From assembly GCA_015501055.1 (NCBI GenBank), contig JADNYV010000085.1:62001-126000 (forward strand): DNA of 64,000 nucleotides. The letters run 5' to 3'. The notes under the pieces are model-generated. The model was given only the letters and a program-made list of their open reading frames with translations, did no database searches and was not told where the DNA came from. Below are positions 1 to 12,477 of this stretch, one piece after another. The translations under genes and the position numbers were made by a program. Positions within the stretch are counted from its first letter, which is position 1; the number at the start of each line of letters is the position of its first letter. Origin of the DNA: Mucidula mucida. Lineage: Eukaryota; Basidiomycota; Agaricomycetes; Agaricales; Physalacriaceae.

Positions 1-107
1 GGTGAACGTCTGCTCAGACTCGTAAGACCATCAAAGCACAACTCTATCGCAGATGTCTTAGAGAATGTCCGTTCGAGAAAATCGTAATCCATCCGCAGGT
101 TGGGATC

Positions 108-488
108 CTAGATATCATCAGAATCTAGTGCCACTGGGGGAAAAGCACTCACAGTCAATGGGGTGGGGAGATATTCCCCCATCGAGAGTCTGTACGCATT
201 GTTCTTGGTCGCGAATGGTACACTTGGGTTTGAAAGGTCGATATCGCCGTCGTAATTGAATCGCCAGATACTTGGTAGTCTTCCTATGCGCCTAAGGTTC
301 AACATCTTTGCTTGGCGATCATACACATCCTTCCATGCGAGCAAAGCAACCCCGCAGTAGATCTTGCCGTGAGATGGCACTCCGCCGGTCGCAGGAGGTC
401 CGATATTCAGAGTTCTCGACATATACATCGTCTGAGTTCGTCTCTCGCGGAGGAATATGATCTCTTCGTGGCCACTGCAGAGCACCAT
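108..488 (-). CDS. unrecognised ORF, possibly downstream exon of the 586-1533 gene
   Basis: This 126-codon open stretch on the minus strand lies just downstream of the larger minus-strand ORF ending at 586 and could be a 3' exon of it or a separate small gene. The translation has a non-random look in its second half (alternating hydrophobic and charged residues, motifs such as YCGVALLAWKDVYDR and SIWRFNYDGDIDLSNPSVPF). I see no recognised domain, signal peptide or membrane segment. I could not find a convincing splice junction joining it to the upstream ORF. Function unknown. Confidence 0.3.
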   Translation of the reverse strand: MVLCSGHEEIIFLRERRTQTMYMSRTLNIGPPATGGVPSHGKIYCGVALLAWKDVYDRQAKMLNLRRIGRLPSIWRFNYDGDIDLSNPSVPFATKNNAYRLSMGEYLPTPLTVSAFPPVALDSDDI

Positions 489-585
489 ACAAGAGGCGTC
501 AACGGCAACAGCTTTGGACCACAGCTATGAATCTTGAGCGTTAGTTCCAATATGAGGGACAGCACCGGACACGTACATCTTGCCA

Positions 586-1533
586 TTAAAACGCCACTAA
601 AGCAATAATATGTGGAGGGAAAACCGGGGGCGCTTCACCGCTCACGTCAACGGTGTTGGCCAGCGATCTCTCGATAATCTCTAGAATCCTATCGCCGTCA
701 ACACTCGTTGGCCGCCCGGATTTCGATGAGACGTTGAGCTCTGGAAAGCGCATGCAGCGGTCCGATCCGCAGATGTTAACGCTGCTGCTTCCAGACTGGC
801 ACTTGCACCACCTCCAGGGTATGTTGTGCTTCGCCATCTGTTGCATCACTTGAACAAGAGAACCTGGACGTAGAGGACCTGCCGCAGCCTTAAAATCGAA
901 GACAACAATGTCAGATAACCCGAACTCTTTGATACGGCGATCTAGGTCAGGTACAGTGGCATGTACAGAGAGATAGGCGCTAGCTCGTGGAAGGTCTTCC
1001 ACATCATTGCCATGTAGAGTAGCTGGAGTGGAGCTGTATCGCAGGCTCCCACCATCGAAATCAGGAAACGTAGAGGATCCTTCGGCGAACACCGACGAAA
1101 TCGCAGCTGCTAACATATGCCTCGTGCTAAACGCTTCTCGTACGTTTTCAATGGTAGCGACAGGATGCTTCGCACATTGAATGGCACTCCTTTCCCGAGA
1201 GTATTTCGAGAGCGTACGATGATTGTGGGGTATACATATATCTCGCGGATGTTGTTTACCAGGTTCTACCTTGGCCTGGCCGAGTGCATCGTCGACGAGC
1301 TCAGACAGTTGGTCGGAAAGGTCGGGAATAGATTTAACATCCCTGAGCAGGAGGTTGTCGGCGAGATGCATGGCGTATCTCCCAGGAAGAGGCGTCAAAG
1401 GGTCATACATAGTGGTGGATTGGAGATGTGTCCTCGAAGCATTTGGACTGAGTAGTACACCAGACCTTCTTTTGGCTGAGGACGTGGCGTTACGAGTGCC
1501 GCTGCTACTCGCGGCAGCGCTGCTAGTAGCCAT
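586..1533 (-). CDS. hypothetical protein, 315 codons, family not recognised
   Basis: A long uninterrupted minus-strand frame. The N-terminus is Ala/Ser-rich and low in complexity, and the rest is mixed. A central region (about residues 160-230) looks folded, with SDIVVFDFKAAAGPLRPGS, and is followed by a Cys-containing stretch (WRWCKCQSG, then CGSDRC) that might bind metal. No signal peptide or membrane helix is visible. The middle (about residues 85-125) reads like translated intron sequence (basic, His-rich), so the real gene may have a short intron there. I do not recognise the family. The long frame, biased composition and Cys pattern support a real gene, but its function cannot be inferred. 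Confidence 0.45.
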   Translation of the reverse strand: MATSSAAASSSGTRNATSSAKRRSGVLLSPNASRTHLQSTTMYDPLTPLPGRYAMHLADNLLLRDVKSIPDLSDQLSELVDDALGQAKVEPGKQHPRDICIPHNHRTLSKYSRERSAIQCAKHPVATIENVREAFSTRHMLAAAISSVFAEGSSTFPDFDGGSLRYSSTPATLHGNDVEDLPRASAYLSVHATVPDLDRRIKEFGLSDIVVFDFKAAAGPLRPGSLVQVMQQMAKHNIPWRWCKCQSGSSSVNICGSDRCMRFPELNVSSKSGRPTSVDGDRILEIIERSLANTVDVSGEAPPVFPPHIIALVAF

Positions 1534-2870
1534 ACGGACAGACGGGACAGATCATCGTTTGCGGTGGAAGATTCGCCCAGATTGGGGTCTGACAACTGGC
1601 GGAGGCGGAAGGGGTGGATCTACGGGCGGAAACGGAAGTGGTAGAGGAGGTCCATGAGTGAATTAGGAATGAATAACGCAGGGCATAAAGTTTGGAAAGT
1701 AGCGTTCTCAATCCCCCGGTTCTACCATGTACAACTTAGTAATATTTCGGCCGGAAGGGACAGAACAGGAGCAGATACGTGTAGGACAGAAACTTCATAC
1801 CAATGGATTAGAAACATTGTTAGTAAGTACTAAGTAGACGCGTTAAGCTTCCTAGGAATGAAGCGCCGGGTTGAAGACATTAGTACCAAATCAACGTCAT
1901 GGAATGTTGATGAGCCACATGCTCCTGTTCACTCTTCTGTTTCGTACGGTCATTGCGGAGCGGCTGGCAGTTAATTCCTTCTCTCCCACTGTGAGCTGCT
2001 ATATCCTCAACAGCAGTGACAGTCGGGTGACTTGCCAATCAAGACCGTGGCGTGTTTACGCTGCCCGACCAAGACTCGTACATTGTGGATAAGTGCGCGA
2101 ACACACGAGGAAACTCACTGTAAACATCAATGCATCTGGGGATTCTCCCGCCATCATCGCGACCGGTAAGTACAGTACTCTGTTCCTCTTACTGTACCAC
2201 ATACCTCGTCAGGCTCACCTTCTATCTACTTGGCTTTCAGTGTGTCGAGAACTTCATATGGGATCTCGCTGGTTTTTATGACGGAATCACACGAATTCTT
2301 CCTTTTGCCGTACTGATACCACACTCAAGTTTCGGCATAGCCATTGGTGGCGACCAGTCCGAATTGGGTCCGTTCTGCTCGAGACCACCGAGATTAACGC
2401 TGGATACCTCAGATGCCGGCCTTTACTAGCTGCCATTTCATGGCTTGATTTAGATCCGTTTCACAGTTCGGCGGCGACGTTGCCTGAAACTCAAGACAGC
2501 CACCGCTCAAAGCGGGCCTTGTCGTCTCACCTAGACGTGATGAGCCCTCATTGATAACGAATAATGGCTTGTCCAAAGACTGCACGACGATACGCGTCAA
2601 GATTTCAATGTGTTCCCGAAAGGGAACCCCGACGGATCACAAGAGGTCATATTCTCACGAGCTATTGTTCCCGACGATCATGTAGGCGCCGGGAACGTCG
2701 AATATGCGCCCCCGTTCGCTTTACAAGTGCTTCCCAAACACCCCAGGACCCAGTTAAAATGCCTATGACGAAGTACAGCCCTATCAGAATGGCCATCTAG
2801 GGATTTGGTGCTAAAAATTTTCACGTAGTCGGATTAGGACCTGGACCGTAGCGTACTCACCGGTTCATAA
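1534..2870. other. intergenic region upstream of the ABC transporter gene
   Basis: About 1.3 kb between a minus-strand hypothetical gene and the plus-strand ABC transporter gene. Only short, compositionally random open frames are present. It presumably holds the promoter of the transporter, but I cannot point to a specific element. Confidence 0.5.
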
Positions 2871-5800
2871 TTGATTGGTCTCCCGTGGCAGGAGTTAGTG
2901 CTTAAAAGCACTGCTAGAACGGCATTTGTGGCTTTACGCATGCCTACCCCGGACGAGCATGAATCTTTGTCCTTTGGCTTGTTCGATCCCAAAGGGCCAG
3001 GCGTACAGAACCTCAGACGCAGACTTTCAACCCGGTCAGAAGATAATGGTTCAGACGTGACTGCGACGGGCGATGATTTTAACTTGGACAAGGTGCTTCG
3101 GGAACTGTTGAAGAGGTATGTCGAATTCGTGGACGTGCAAATATTGGCTGACTTTGGTCAGACGGGAGGACGCTGGTACCAAGACGCGCCAATTGGGTAT
3201 CGGGTTTCGGGATCTGCATGTTGTCGGTCTAGGTGCATCCACGTCGTATCAGTCGACGGTAGCATCGGTATTCGACCCCAGAACTTTACTACAGTCTATC
3301 CAGAACATCCGACACCCTCCTGTACGCAACCTCTTGCATGGATTTGAAGGCATCGTCAAACCTGGCGAAATGCTCCGTACGTAGCTCTTCAACAACCGAA
3401 GTACCATCTAATATTGCTCCAGTCGTACTTGGCCGTCCAGGCTCGGGCTGTTCAACGCTGCTCAAGACGCTCGCGAACCAAAGAGGCGAATACCACGCAG
3501 TGAATGGCACCGTGCAGTATGACTCTCTCTCCCCTCGCGACATCAACCGGCATTATCGGGGGGATGTCCAATACTGCCCGGAAGACGACGTGCACTTTCC
3601 CACCCTTACCGTGGAGCAGACAATCCGCTTCGCAGCCAAAACTCGTGCGCCCCGTGGTCGTCTAGGTATCGCTCCTACACGGTCAGAGTACCTCGATATT
3701 ATTACGGATATTCTGATCACTGTCTTTGGACTGGAGCATGCCCGCCATACGCCAATCGGTAACGCTGCTATTCGCGGAGTCAGCGGTGGCGAGAAGAAGC
3801 GCGTCTCCATATGTGAGGCGCTAGCAACTAGGAGCCGGATAACCGCCTGGGACAAGTAAGTTGTTGTTATTTCCATCCAGCCCTGGTTGATGCCCATGGA
3901 ATAGCTCTACTCGAGGCCTTGACGCCTCAACGGCGTTGGAGTTTGTTCAAGCTCTTAGGATCGCCACGCGGATGCTCGAAATTACGACTATTGTCACGAT
4001 ATATCAGGTCGCCGAGTCACTCTACAGTCATTTCGATAAGGTATGCGTGATTTACGAGGGCAGGATGGCGTATTTTGGTCCGGCGAAAGCCGCGAGGTAA
4101 GCGTATCTAGATATGACTGTGTTACATTGACGGACCTTATTTATAGACAGTACTTCATTGATATGGGATACACCCCGGCGAATAGGCAATCGACCGCTGA
4201 TTTTCTGACTGCTGTTACGGACCCACTAGCACGGATCCCTCGAGCAGACGCACTAACTCTTCCGCGAACCGCGCAAGAGTTTGCGACTTTCTTCAAAGAG
4301 TCCGACATCGGACGGAGCAACACCAACGCTGTGGAGCTATACTTGGAGGGACATACTGAGATCAACGAGAAAGCCTACCAGGAGAGTGCCCGCGCGGAGC
4401 GAGCGTTGTCTAGCAGGAAGGCGAGGTTTGTGGTTTACTCTTATCGCTAGAACTGGATCTGAGTGAGATTTGTAGTCCATACACTACGAGCATCTTCAGT
4501 CAAACGCGCGCTGTTATCATACGCCGGGTGCAGATCCTTCAAGGCGACTTGTTGACCGTTGGCCTGAACTTTGGGTTAGCCTCCTTCGCTGTATCATGTT
4601 CATCATCTAACGCGTATGTAGGTCGTTCGTACTTCTTGGAATCATCATGGGTACCGTATTCCTCAAGTCTCCGGAGACGACGGCTGCGTTCTTCTCGAGG
4701 GGTGGTCTTTTGTACTTGTAAATTTTTTTCTGGACGGTCCGTTCATCCAATAGGCTGATACGTCCGCAGCGTCTTACTGTTTTCTGCGTTGTCTGGCATG
4801 AACGAGATCCCCGCCTTGTACTCTCAGCGACCGATTGTCGACAGACACAAGAAGGCGGCGATGTACCACCCATTCATTGAAGCCCTCGCCATGACGGTTG
4901 TCGATATCCCTATATCATTCGTTACAACATTGGTATTTGGAATCATAGTATACTTCTCAGTCATGCTACAGCAAACTGCGGTGTGTTCCTTTCTGCTTGA
5001 TGTCCGGTCTGTATTCTGAATTTAATTTAGGGTCAATTCTTGTGCGATTTCCATTACGTCGTTTCTGATTTATCAAACTGATGCCTTCGTAGCTTATTCT
5101 TGCTGTACGTTTATCTGGCTGCTTTGACGTTGAAGGCATGGTTCCGGGCTATCGCTGCTGCGTTCAAATGCGATGCTACAGCACAAAGTGCCGCTGGAGT
5201 TTCTATCCTTGCGCTTGGTCTTTATACTGGCGAGTCTTTCTTCGACATCTGTTCCTCATTCTGAACATTTTGGGCAGGTTATACCATCCCGAAGCCTTCC
5301 ATGAACAAGACCTTCAAATGGATTACTTATGTCAACGTGCGTATGGGGCGCTCACTTAAACGCAACACAGCTAATGTTCAAAGTCTACAGCCGCTTAAAT
5401 ATGGATTCGAAGGAATCATGGCAAATGAATTCCGTTCGCTTGTCGGCTCGTGCTCTTCTATCATACCTCAAGGCCCTGGATATGAAAATGTCACTCTCGA
5501 GAACCAAGTCTGCACAGTCGTAGGATCCATGCCTGCACAGTCGACAGTTAACGGCGCAAGATTCCTCAAGCTCTCGTTTGACTACTCGTACGACAACGTG
5601 TGGCTAGTACGCCTCTATCCGTGATTCTTCTCAACACAGTACTCATCTACTTGCCCCATAGGATATTGGCGTCAACATCGCCTTCTGGGTTGTGTACCTC
5701 GTTGCCCTTCTCATCTTCACGGAATACAATACTCGGCTCTCTGGCCAGACGTCGGTTCTCCTCTTCAAGCGAGGTACCCAGATTGTGCCCGCACATCCGC

Positions 5801-8430
5801 ATGAGGATGAAGAAGCTGTGGATACGGGAGACGCAGCGACGCCATTGGCTTCCCATCCCGAACCCGAAAAGCCGGCTGTCGAGCCGGCTGTGATGAAGGA
5901 TATCTTCTCATGGCAACACATCAACTATTTTGTTCCCATCTCGCATCACAGCGAACGACAGATTCTAGACGATATCTCTGGATACGTGGTTCCAGGGAAA
6001 ATTACGGCCTTGATGGGCGAGTCGGGGGCGGGGAAGACGACATTGTTGAACGTTCTTGCAGAACGCACGACGATTGGAATTGTCACAGGTGATATGTTCG
6101 TTGATGGCCACGCGCTTCCTTTTGACTTCCAAGCTCAAACGTGCGTTTTTTCATTGGCATACTGGTTGGATATTTCACGTGACTTTGGGTAGTGGGTATT
6201 GTCAACAGATGGATACGCATGAGCCGTTCTCGACTGTGCGTGAGGCACTCCTGTTCTCGGCGATGCTCAGGCAGCCGCAAAGCGTGCCCGTCAGCGAGAA
6301 ACAAGCATAGTATGTTCTACCTCCTGTCGGTGTGCTACGCCTGATGTGTATCTCAGTGTCGATAAATGTCTTGAGATGTGCGGATTGGAATCTTACGCCG
6401 ACGCGACTGTTGGCTCTCTGGGTATTGAGCACCGGAAGCGGTTGACTATCGCCGTGGAACTTACCGCTAAGGTACGTTCCATGGCCGTTTATTCCACGGC
6501 AAACACATTCTTGTTTGTAGCCGAAACTACTACTCTTCCTGGATGAACCGACCTCAGGATTAGACTCGCAGAGTTCATGGGCCATTATGAGCTTTCTACA
6601 AAGCTTGGCAGCGGCTGGACAGGCTATCTTATGCACGTAAGAGATGGTACTTCTATATTTTTGGACCTCTACTCATCGCATGTTAGAATTCATCAGGTCC
6701 GTCGGTTATCCATACTGACAAACGTCGAGACTGAAATACGTTCCAGCCGTCTGCTGAACTGTTCGCCGTCTTCGATCGACTACTCCTCTTACAAAAAGGA
6801 GGGAAGACTGTCTACTTCGGAGAATTAGGAACGAACTCGACGACTATGATCAGTTATTTCGAGAGTCATGGGTCACGTCCTTGTCGACACGACGAGAATC
6901 CGTGAGTGCTGTTCACGCGTCCAGCGACAGGATCTCAATGTCGGGTTGTATTAGTGCTGAATTCATGCTGGAGGTCATTGGTGCAGGCGCAACGGCAAAG
7001 AGTTCTCAAGACTGGCACCAGGTCTGGTCGACATCGTCGGAATGCGAGAAGGCCACGCAAGAGCTGAATACTATACATGAAGAGGGACGGAGGCAACCTG
7101 CAATTCAGGCGCGGTCGCATTCGGAGTTCGCGACGCCTTGGTTGGTACAGTGCGCATTGCTCCTTCAGCGGAGCTTGACGGCGCAGTGGAGAGACGCGAC
7201 GTACCTTGTAGCAAAGCTCTTCTTGAACGCCTTTGCGGGGATTTTCATCGGGGTTACGTTCTACAAGAACCCGAACAGCCAACAGGGGACACAGAATAAG
7301 ATCTTCGTCAGTCCAACTTGTCTATCTCTTCTTCGGTCAACCTGACCGAATGCTTAGGCTTTCTTCCTATCGACAGTTCTCAGGTTCGAATTTAGCGCCT
7401 ATAGCGGTATCCGAGTCCTAACACAGTGTTGTCTAGTGTTCCCTTGGGCGGTCAAATCCAGGTGCCATACATCAACATGCGTAACGTTTACGAGATACGC
7501 GAGCGTCCAAGCCGCATGTATAAATGGACAGCCCTCGTTACGTCGCAGCTCCTAGCAGAGATACCCTGGAATATTGTTGGATCTTCGTTGTTGTTTCTGA
7601 CGCTATACTGGCTCGTTGGAATCGACATTTCCCGTGCCGGATACACATATCTGATGATCGGTGTGATGTTCCCCTTATACTATATGACGCTCGCCTTGGT
7701 CAGTTACCTCGTTGGCTGTATCTTCCTTCTTGGACTAAACCAATTCAAAGGCTGTCGCAGCGATGGCTCCCAGAGCGGAGATTGCTGCGATCTTATTCGT
7801 TCCTTTCTTTGCTTTCGTGATCATCTTGTGAGAGAAAACCTATTTGACATCCGAACTCGGGAGAACTCATTTAATCAACAGCAACGGTGTTTTGAACCAT
7901 TCAGTCAGCTAGATGGTGGCAGTGGATGTATCGTGTGTCGCCCTTTACGTACCTGCTCGAGGGTGTCATTGCTCAAGGTACTTGATTATCATTTGCAATG
8001 TCGTGGTTCTAAGATCGCGCCTTCTTTGACCAGCGCTCGGAAATCAACAGCTGCAATGTGCTCCGCTCGAGTTCGTCGACCTGACGCCGCCGTCCGGAAT
8101 GACATGTGGCGATTACATGGATCCCTTCATCGGCTTCTCCGGCGGCTATCTCCAGAATCCAGAAGCGTCGGGAAGCTGCGCATTCTGTCCATTCCGCACG
8201 ACTGATGAGTTCTTACTTGCAAGCTTCAACATGGTGTATGATCACCACTGGCGAAACTTCGGGCTGCTAGTGGCTTATCTTGCGTTCAATGTGAGAGCAT
8301 TCTATTCTGCTTTCTCCAAGCTCTCGGCTTATTTGCTGGCTAGGTTTATATGGTCTATTTCTTGACATATTTGTTCCGTATACCGAACGTGATGTCAACC
8401 GTTACTGACAAGTTGAGGCGTCGCAACTAA
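2871..8430 (+). CDS. PDR-type ABC transporter (ABCG full transporter, CDR1/PDR5-like)
   Basis: Full-size pleiotropic drug resistance pump with NBD-TMD-NBD-TMD order; it would export xenobiotics or lipids at the plasma membrane using ATP. About two dozen short introns give a protein of about 1450 residues, normal for the family. NBD1 has the PDR-typical Walker [10 protein letters not shown] (Cys for Lys), signature [11 protein letters not shown] and Walker [15 protein letters not shown]2 (from about 5890) has [11 protein letters not shown], the family's degenerate signature [11 protein letters not shown] and Walker [18 protein letters not shown]1 and TMD2 follow each NBD. The start may be 2871 or the in-frame ATG at 2940. 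One intron (about 5231-5278) seems to use a GC donor. An oddity is a conserved TMD2 motif at about 7890-7912 that reads correctly only with two single-base gaps (see findings). The substrate cannot be predicted. Confidence 0.9.
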
Positions 8431-10839
8431 TAAATACTATGTCATTGTTATTTATTACCGGAGGACTATCATGATACTCTATACCTATGACTGACTAATA
8501 TTATATTGAAGGATTTCCTGCATGGTTTCGAGACGGGCTGCCTGTGGCGTCATTGTCAATGGGCGCCAGCGGGTACCCGGCCTTCTGTAATTCCCCTTCC
8601 AGTATGGTCTGTACTAATGCGTGACCTCGAATGCTGAAGTGGACAGTCCATTCCCTGGGCGCTGCCAGCGTAGCATTCTCCTTGAAGAATGTCATTCTAA
8701 TCCCCACGACTATGTGTCCCGGTGTCAGCAAGGAATCCATGCTTTATCCACAAGCTGATGCAAGATCCCGTCCCTGAACTATGTGGCACAGGATGCTATG
8801 AAACCCTGATGTTGAATTCCTAACGATTGTTTCAGCCACGACCGCGCTAAAAATACGCGGCGAGCATTGTAGCAGAAAGGATCCACTTTATAAACTAGCA
8901 TTAGAGACTAAGATTGACACTGTTTTCTTACGTCTTGGCAGGATGCTTGCACACCCATACTAAGTACTTAACGATGACAACAACCGAGTTAGATGATGTG
9001 GCTGCCTGCGAACAACACAGTATGATACCCCTCGTCTGAAATACGTGCTGGATCGTGCATGCAACGGTTTAGTGCTCTTTATAATGTTCCAAGCTTGCTT
9101 ACAGGTCGGTAGGCGGGCCAGGTGATCACATGATAGCGTATGATCGCGTTTACAACGTCTATCCTTCGTACCCTCACTGGCAGTCTTGAATTTCAGCACT
9201 AGTAGAGAGCGCTTTGATCCTAGCTACCAGATGTGATGGGCACGTCTCTTTTGGTAACGGCATCGTCACGGGCTAACATCTACACGTAGAGCTAGGCTCG
9301 GAAGACTCTTCTAATGTGGAAATCTCCGATGATGATGATGGTCTACTGAGTAGTACTTTTCTCGACAACATGTGGACTGACTGAAATCTGCCGTAGGCGT
9401 AACTTGGTTGACTTGCTGTTGACAGGTTGGTCACTATCTCCCCCGGCTGGTTTCTACGCATTAGTCGACTACTCGTTAACCCAGTTAGCGTTGATTCACA
9501 GCCATCATTTAATTCAATCCTGCTGCAGGCACCGATAGGGCGTGGGGTAACTCTATTCTGAGGCTTGTATAGTGAGTCATTTCTCGGTGTCGCAAACTAC
9601 TATGGCAATACCTAAGGCTTTTCAAATGCCATCAATGACGCTTAGACAGGAATAGTCTTTGAGCTGTCGTAAGGATCTTTGTTGTTATAGCTCAGAGTCT
9701 ATTTCACGTGGCGCCCATCGCTGATGGGAGACTCGCGTACACCGCACCCACTTCACCGAGGGAAAGGGTCATTTTCACCCAGGGTCTTGTGGGTCCTTCG
9801 AAGCGCTTTTGCGTCATACCAAGAAAACATGCACCACACGGCCGAGATCAGACTGCACGTCAGATATATCCATACGAACTGATCGCCTAACTATCATCTC
9901 TGAAGATACCGCATGTCTATTAAGACGCACACACAGGTACACTGCTCTCTTCGGCCACGCGTGGGACCCACTCTCGATAGTCTTGGAAAGAATGCTACGG
10001 GGGGAGGGGGGTCTGTTCACTGCATTCACCAAGGGAGTCACTGAACAGTGACAACTCGGTTCGCCGCCCATACTGAGTCACCAGAAACGCTGTTGAACGG
10101 GCATCACCGTGGTGCGAGTCATGCTAGCGTTTCGCGACTAGCTGTTAACAGTCTCCCTCCTCATCAGCTGATTCGACAGTGTGGTATGTACATTCCGTCT
10201 TGTTTCGTTCTCCTTTCGGCACCGGATTGTATTACCTTCCGAAGATGGCCGAGACACTACAAGCCTTGTGATACGCGTACGGCAGGCTCTACGCGCTTTG
10301 TGGGTCCCAAAAATATGATAGACAGTTCGGTTCCTAGAACGACAATACGACATACCGCTACCTAACAATAGTCGGAAACTGCAGTCAAGGTTCGGCGCAA
10401 GATGTAGAACTCCAGACCACAGCGCGGGGCAGCTTTGACTTGCGTCCCCGTGTACGTGCTGATCGTGTAAGAACTACGTGCGGGTCCTGAAAAGGGATGT
10501 CGCCGACTGAATAAACTTGACATCTTCCCATGACTCGATGTCTATTGATGCCGGCGTTTTGCAACGCCTATTGATGCTCAATGTTGCTGTGTTTCCATTT
10601 GCGAGACGCGTGGTGATAAACAGCTAACCTACTTTTTCGTCTTACGGCCTATCGTGGAGCGTCCCTTAGAATCGAGACCGATCCAAATCTGGAGAAACCG
10701 AATACACCAATCAGGAAACCTACAGCTTTAGAAAAGACGTGATGGCTATGCCCGCCGTATGTCATTTTACAGCTATACCACGATTTAAAGCAGACGCATG
10801 TCCGCTGCGCTCCACATATCCAGAACGCCCCTCTTCTAG
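8431..10839. other. long intergenic region, no confident gene
   Basis: About 2.4 kb between the ABC transporter and the next plus-strand gene. A 79-codon minus-strand frame at 8501-8740 contains a plausible folded stretch (REWTVHFSIRGHALVQTIL) and could be an exon of an unrecognised small gene or a remnant. The other frames look random. I see no tRNA or transposon signature. Confidence 0.4.
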
Positions 10840-11682
10840 ATGCCCTCACACGCACATTCTGCCAGTTCAGATTCGACGGCGCGAAGCGTCCACTTCGCCC
10901 AGGACGCGCAATTAGAGGGTAGCTACGGGGCTACCGATGTGTACCCTCGACGTGTCTCGCCGTCTTTACATACAACGACCCAAATTCCCTCCTTGTCCTC
11001 TCCCGATATTCGTATGACCCAAGGCCATAGCCGAAATATGAGCGGCTCCTCTGTGGAATCCACCTCGTCCACGCAATCCTTTTTCCCCACGTTGCCGGAT
11101 AGCCGGTATTCCTCCCATACCGCCAGTCACCGCTATAATAATAGTGGATCCTCCATGTCTTCGTTCGAATTTCCGGTTTTGGAAAAGCAGAAGACTGTGG
11201 ACCTACCTCCGAGCGACGAGTCTCCCGTTGACAATGGCTGGGTGACTCGCGGCAGCGACTATGCGGATCTTCAGGTTGAAGAGCAGCTCCAGGTCATGAC
11301 CATTTGCCCAAAGATGACCATTCCTTCCTTCACGCCTAAAATGCCGCCTTTGCCTGCGACGAAGCCGATAAATGTCACTTCGATGCTCGTTTCAGTGGAG
11401 GGCCTTGAGGCCTTTGATCCTGTTTCGATTGAGGCCACAGGCACATGTCTTACTGCTGAAGAGGTCGCTGAAGGGATACGCGATTTTCTTGAAGCGCCGA
11501 TCACCATTCAAGAGCGAATCCGTCTCCACGAACAGAAGAAGACTTCGACACAGCTGGCGTCGGGGATTCGACGATACGAACTACTCTCCGAGCAAGGGGT
11601 GAAGGTGGCGTTCCAGGGGTTCACATTCGATGCGACGAGGAATGAATGGGTACTACACCGCTACCACTCATTGGTTGAATGA
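10840..11682 (+). CDS. fungal protein with DUF6699-like C-terminal domain
   Basis: Single-exon 280-codon gene. The first 120 or so residues are Ser/Thr-rich and look disordered. From about residue 165 a folded domain begins (proline-rich lead PSFTPKMPPLP, then a strand-rich region) and ends with TAEEVAEGIRDFLEAPIT and VAFQGFTFDATRNEWVLHR. That layout (a helix prefixed by an LTxEEV motif, then R-rich, then a closing WVLH strand) resembles the DUF6699 group common in mushroom-forming fungi, whose role is unknown. The assignment is from memory of the pattern, not from a search. The minus-strand gene at 13953-14825 appears to belong to the same group, so this region may hold a small paralogous pair. 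Confidence 0.6.
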   Translation: MPSHAHSASSDSTARSVHFAQDAQLEGSYGATDVYPRRVSPSLHTTTQIPSLSSPDIRMTQGHSRNMSGSSVESTSSTQSFFPTLPDSRYSSHTASHRYNNSGSSMSSFEFPVLEKQKTVDLPPSDESPVDNGWVTRGSDYADLQVEEQLQVMTICPKMTIPSFTPKMPPLPATKPINVTSMLVSVEGLEAFDPVSIEATGTCLTAEEVAEGIRDFLEAPITIQERIRLHEQKKTSTQLASGIRRYELLSEQGVKVAFQGFTFDATRNEWVLHRYHSLVE

Positions 11683-12477
11683 TCGTTTAGACAGAAAGGC
11701 TTTCACTGACCTTGATTTGTACTTTACCTCCTGACTCTATGCCTGTATCCTAACGACGTCTCCACTAACCCTGTAGTACGTAGTACACTTACCCATCTCC
11801 GTATTCACTTATCAGTAATATCATATCCTTGGTGCAACCCATCAGCAATGCCCTTGGTATCGCCTGAGCCAAATATCTATGACGCTTGTTCGCAGCGCGC
11901 GAGATCGAGACCGCCTTTGAACCATTATCTCCCCGGGCCCGACCACATATACGCTCTGTGAAGTCATACGACTAACCAGGAGCATCTTTGACTTCGGGAG
12001 GATTGTGAAGGTTGTCGAACCGCAGATCACAAGTGGAGGAAGCCTCCCGCAGGTGGCATACGGATGCGTAGTCCTACCGAACCCTGCCGAGTTCATTGAT
12101 CACGGCGAAGGTTGAGGCTCTGTGATCGTATGCAAAGCCTTTCGGAGCGAGCTGAGTAAATCACGGCCGGACGATGTGAAGTCCATAGTATCGTCTTGTC
12201 AATATGTCAACAATGCTAATCTCCAACATACTCGCGCTTGTATCCCGAATCCTTGTATCGTATTTAATAGGGCTGAGCTCATTGACCAGAGTTCCAGGCT
12301 TAAAACGCCGCTTACTACAGATGCGTACGATGTATATGGCCGCAGCGAAATCGAAGAACTGCTCCTGATAGAGGGTTCGGAAGAGAGCGGCGAACGTGCT
12401 CGTGAACATTCGAATTTCGCGTGACCAACGTAGTCACGTTTTTTTACCTTCCGGACCACCACGTCCTGATAGCCATC
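11683..12477. other. intergenic region
   Basis: About 0.8 kb without a convincing coding region. Short frames on both strands lack coding character. Confidence 0.4.

Noticed and set aside
2564..2800. Possible upstream exon of the ABC transporter
   Set aside because: Basic, random-looking composition and no in-frame splice to the transporter N-terminus.
7375..7395. tRNA T-loop-like GGTTCGAAT
   Set aside because: It lies at an exon-intron border of the ABC gene, and no cloverleaf can be formed around it.
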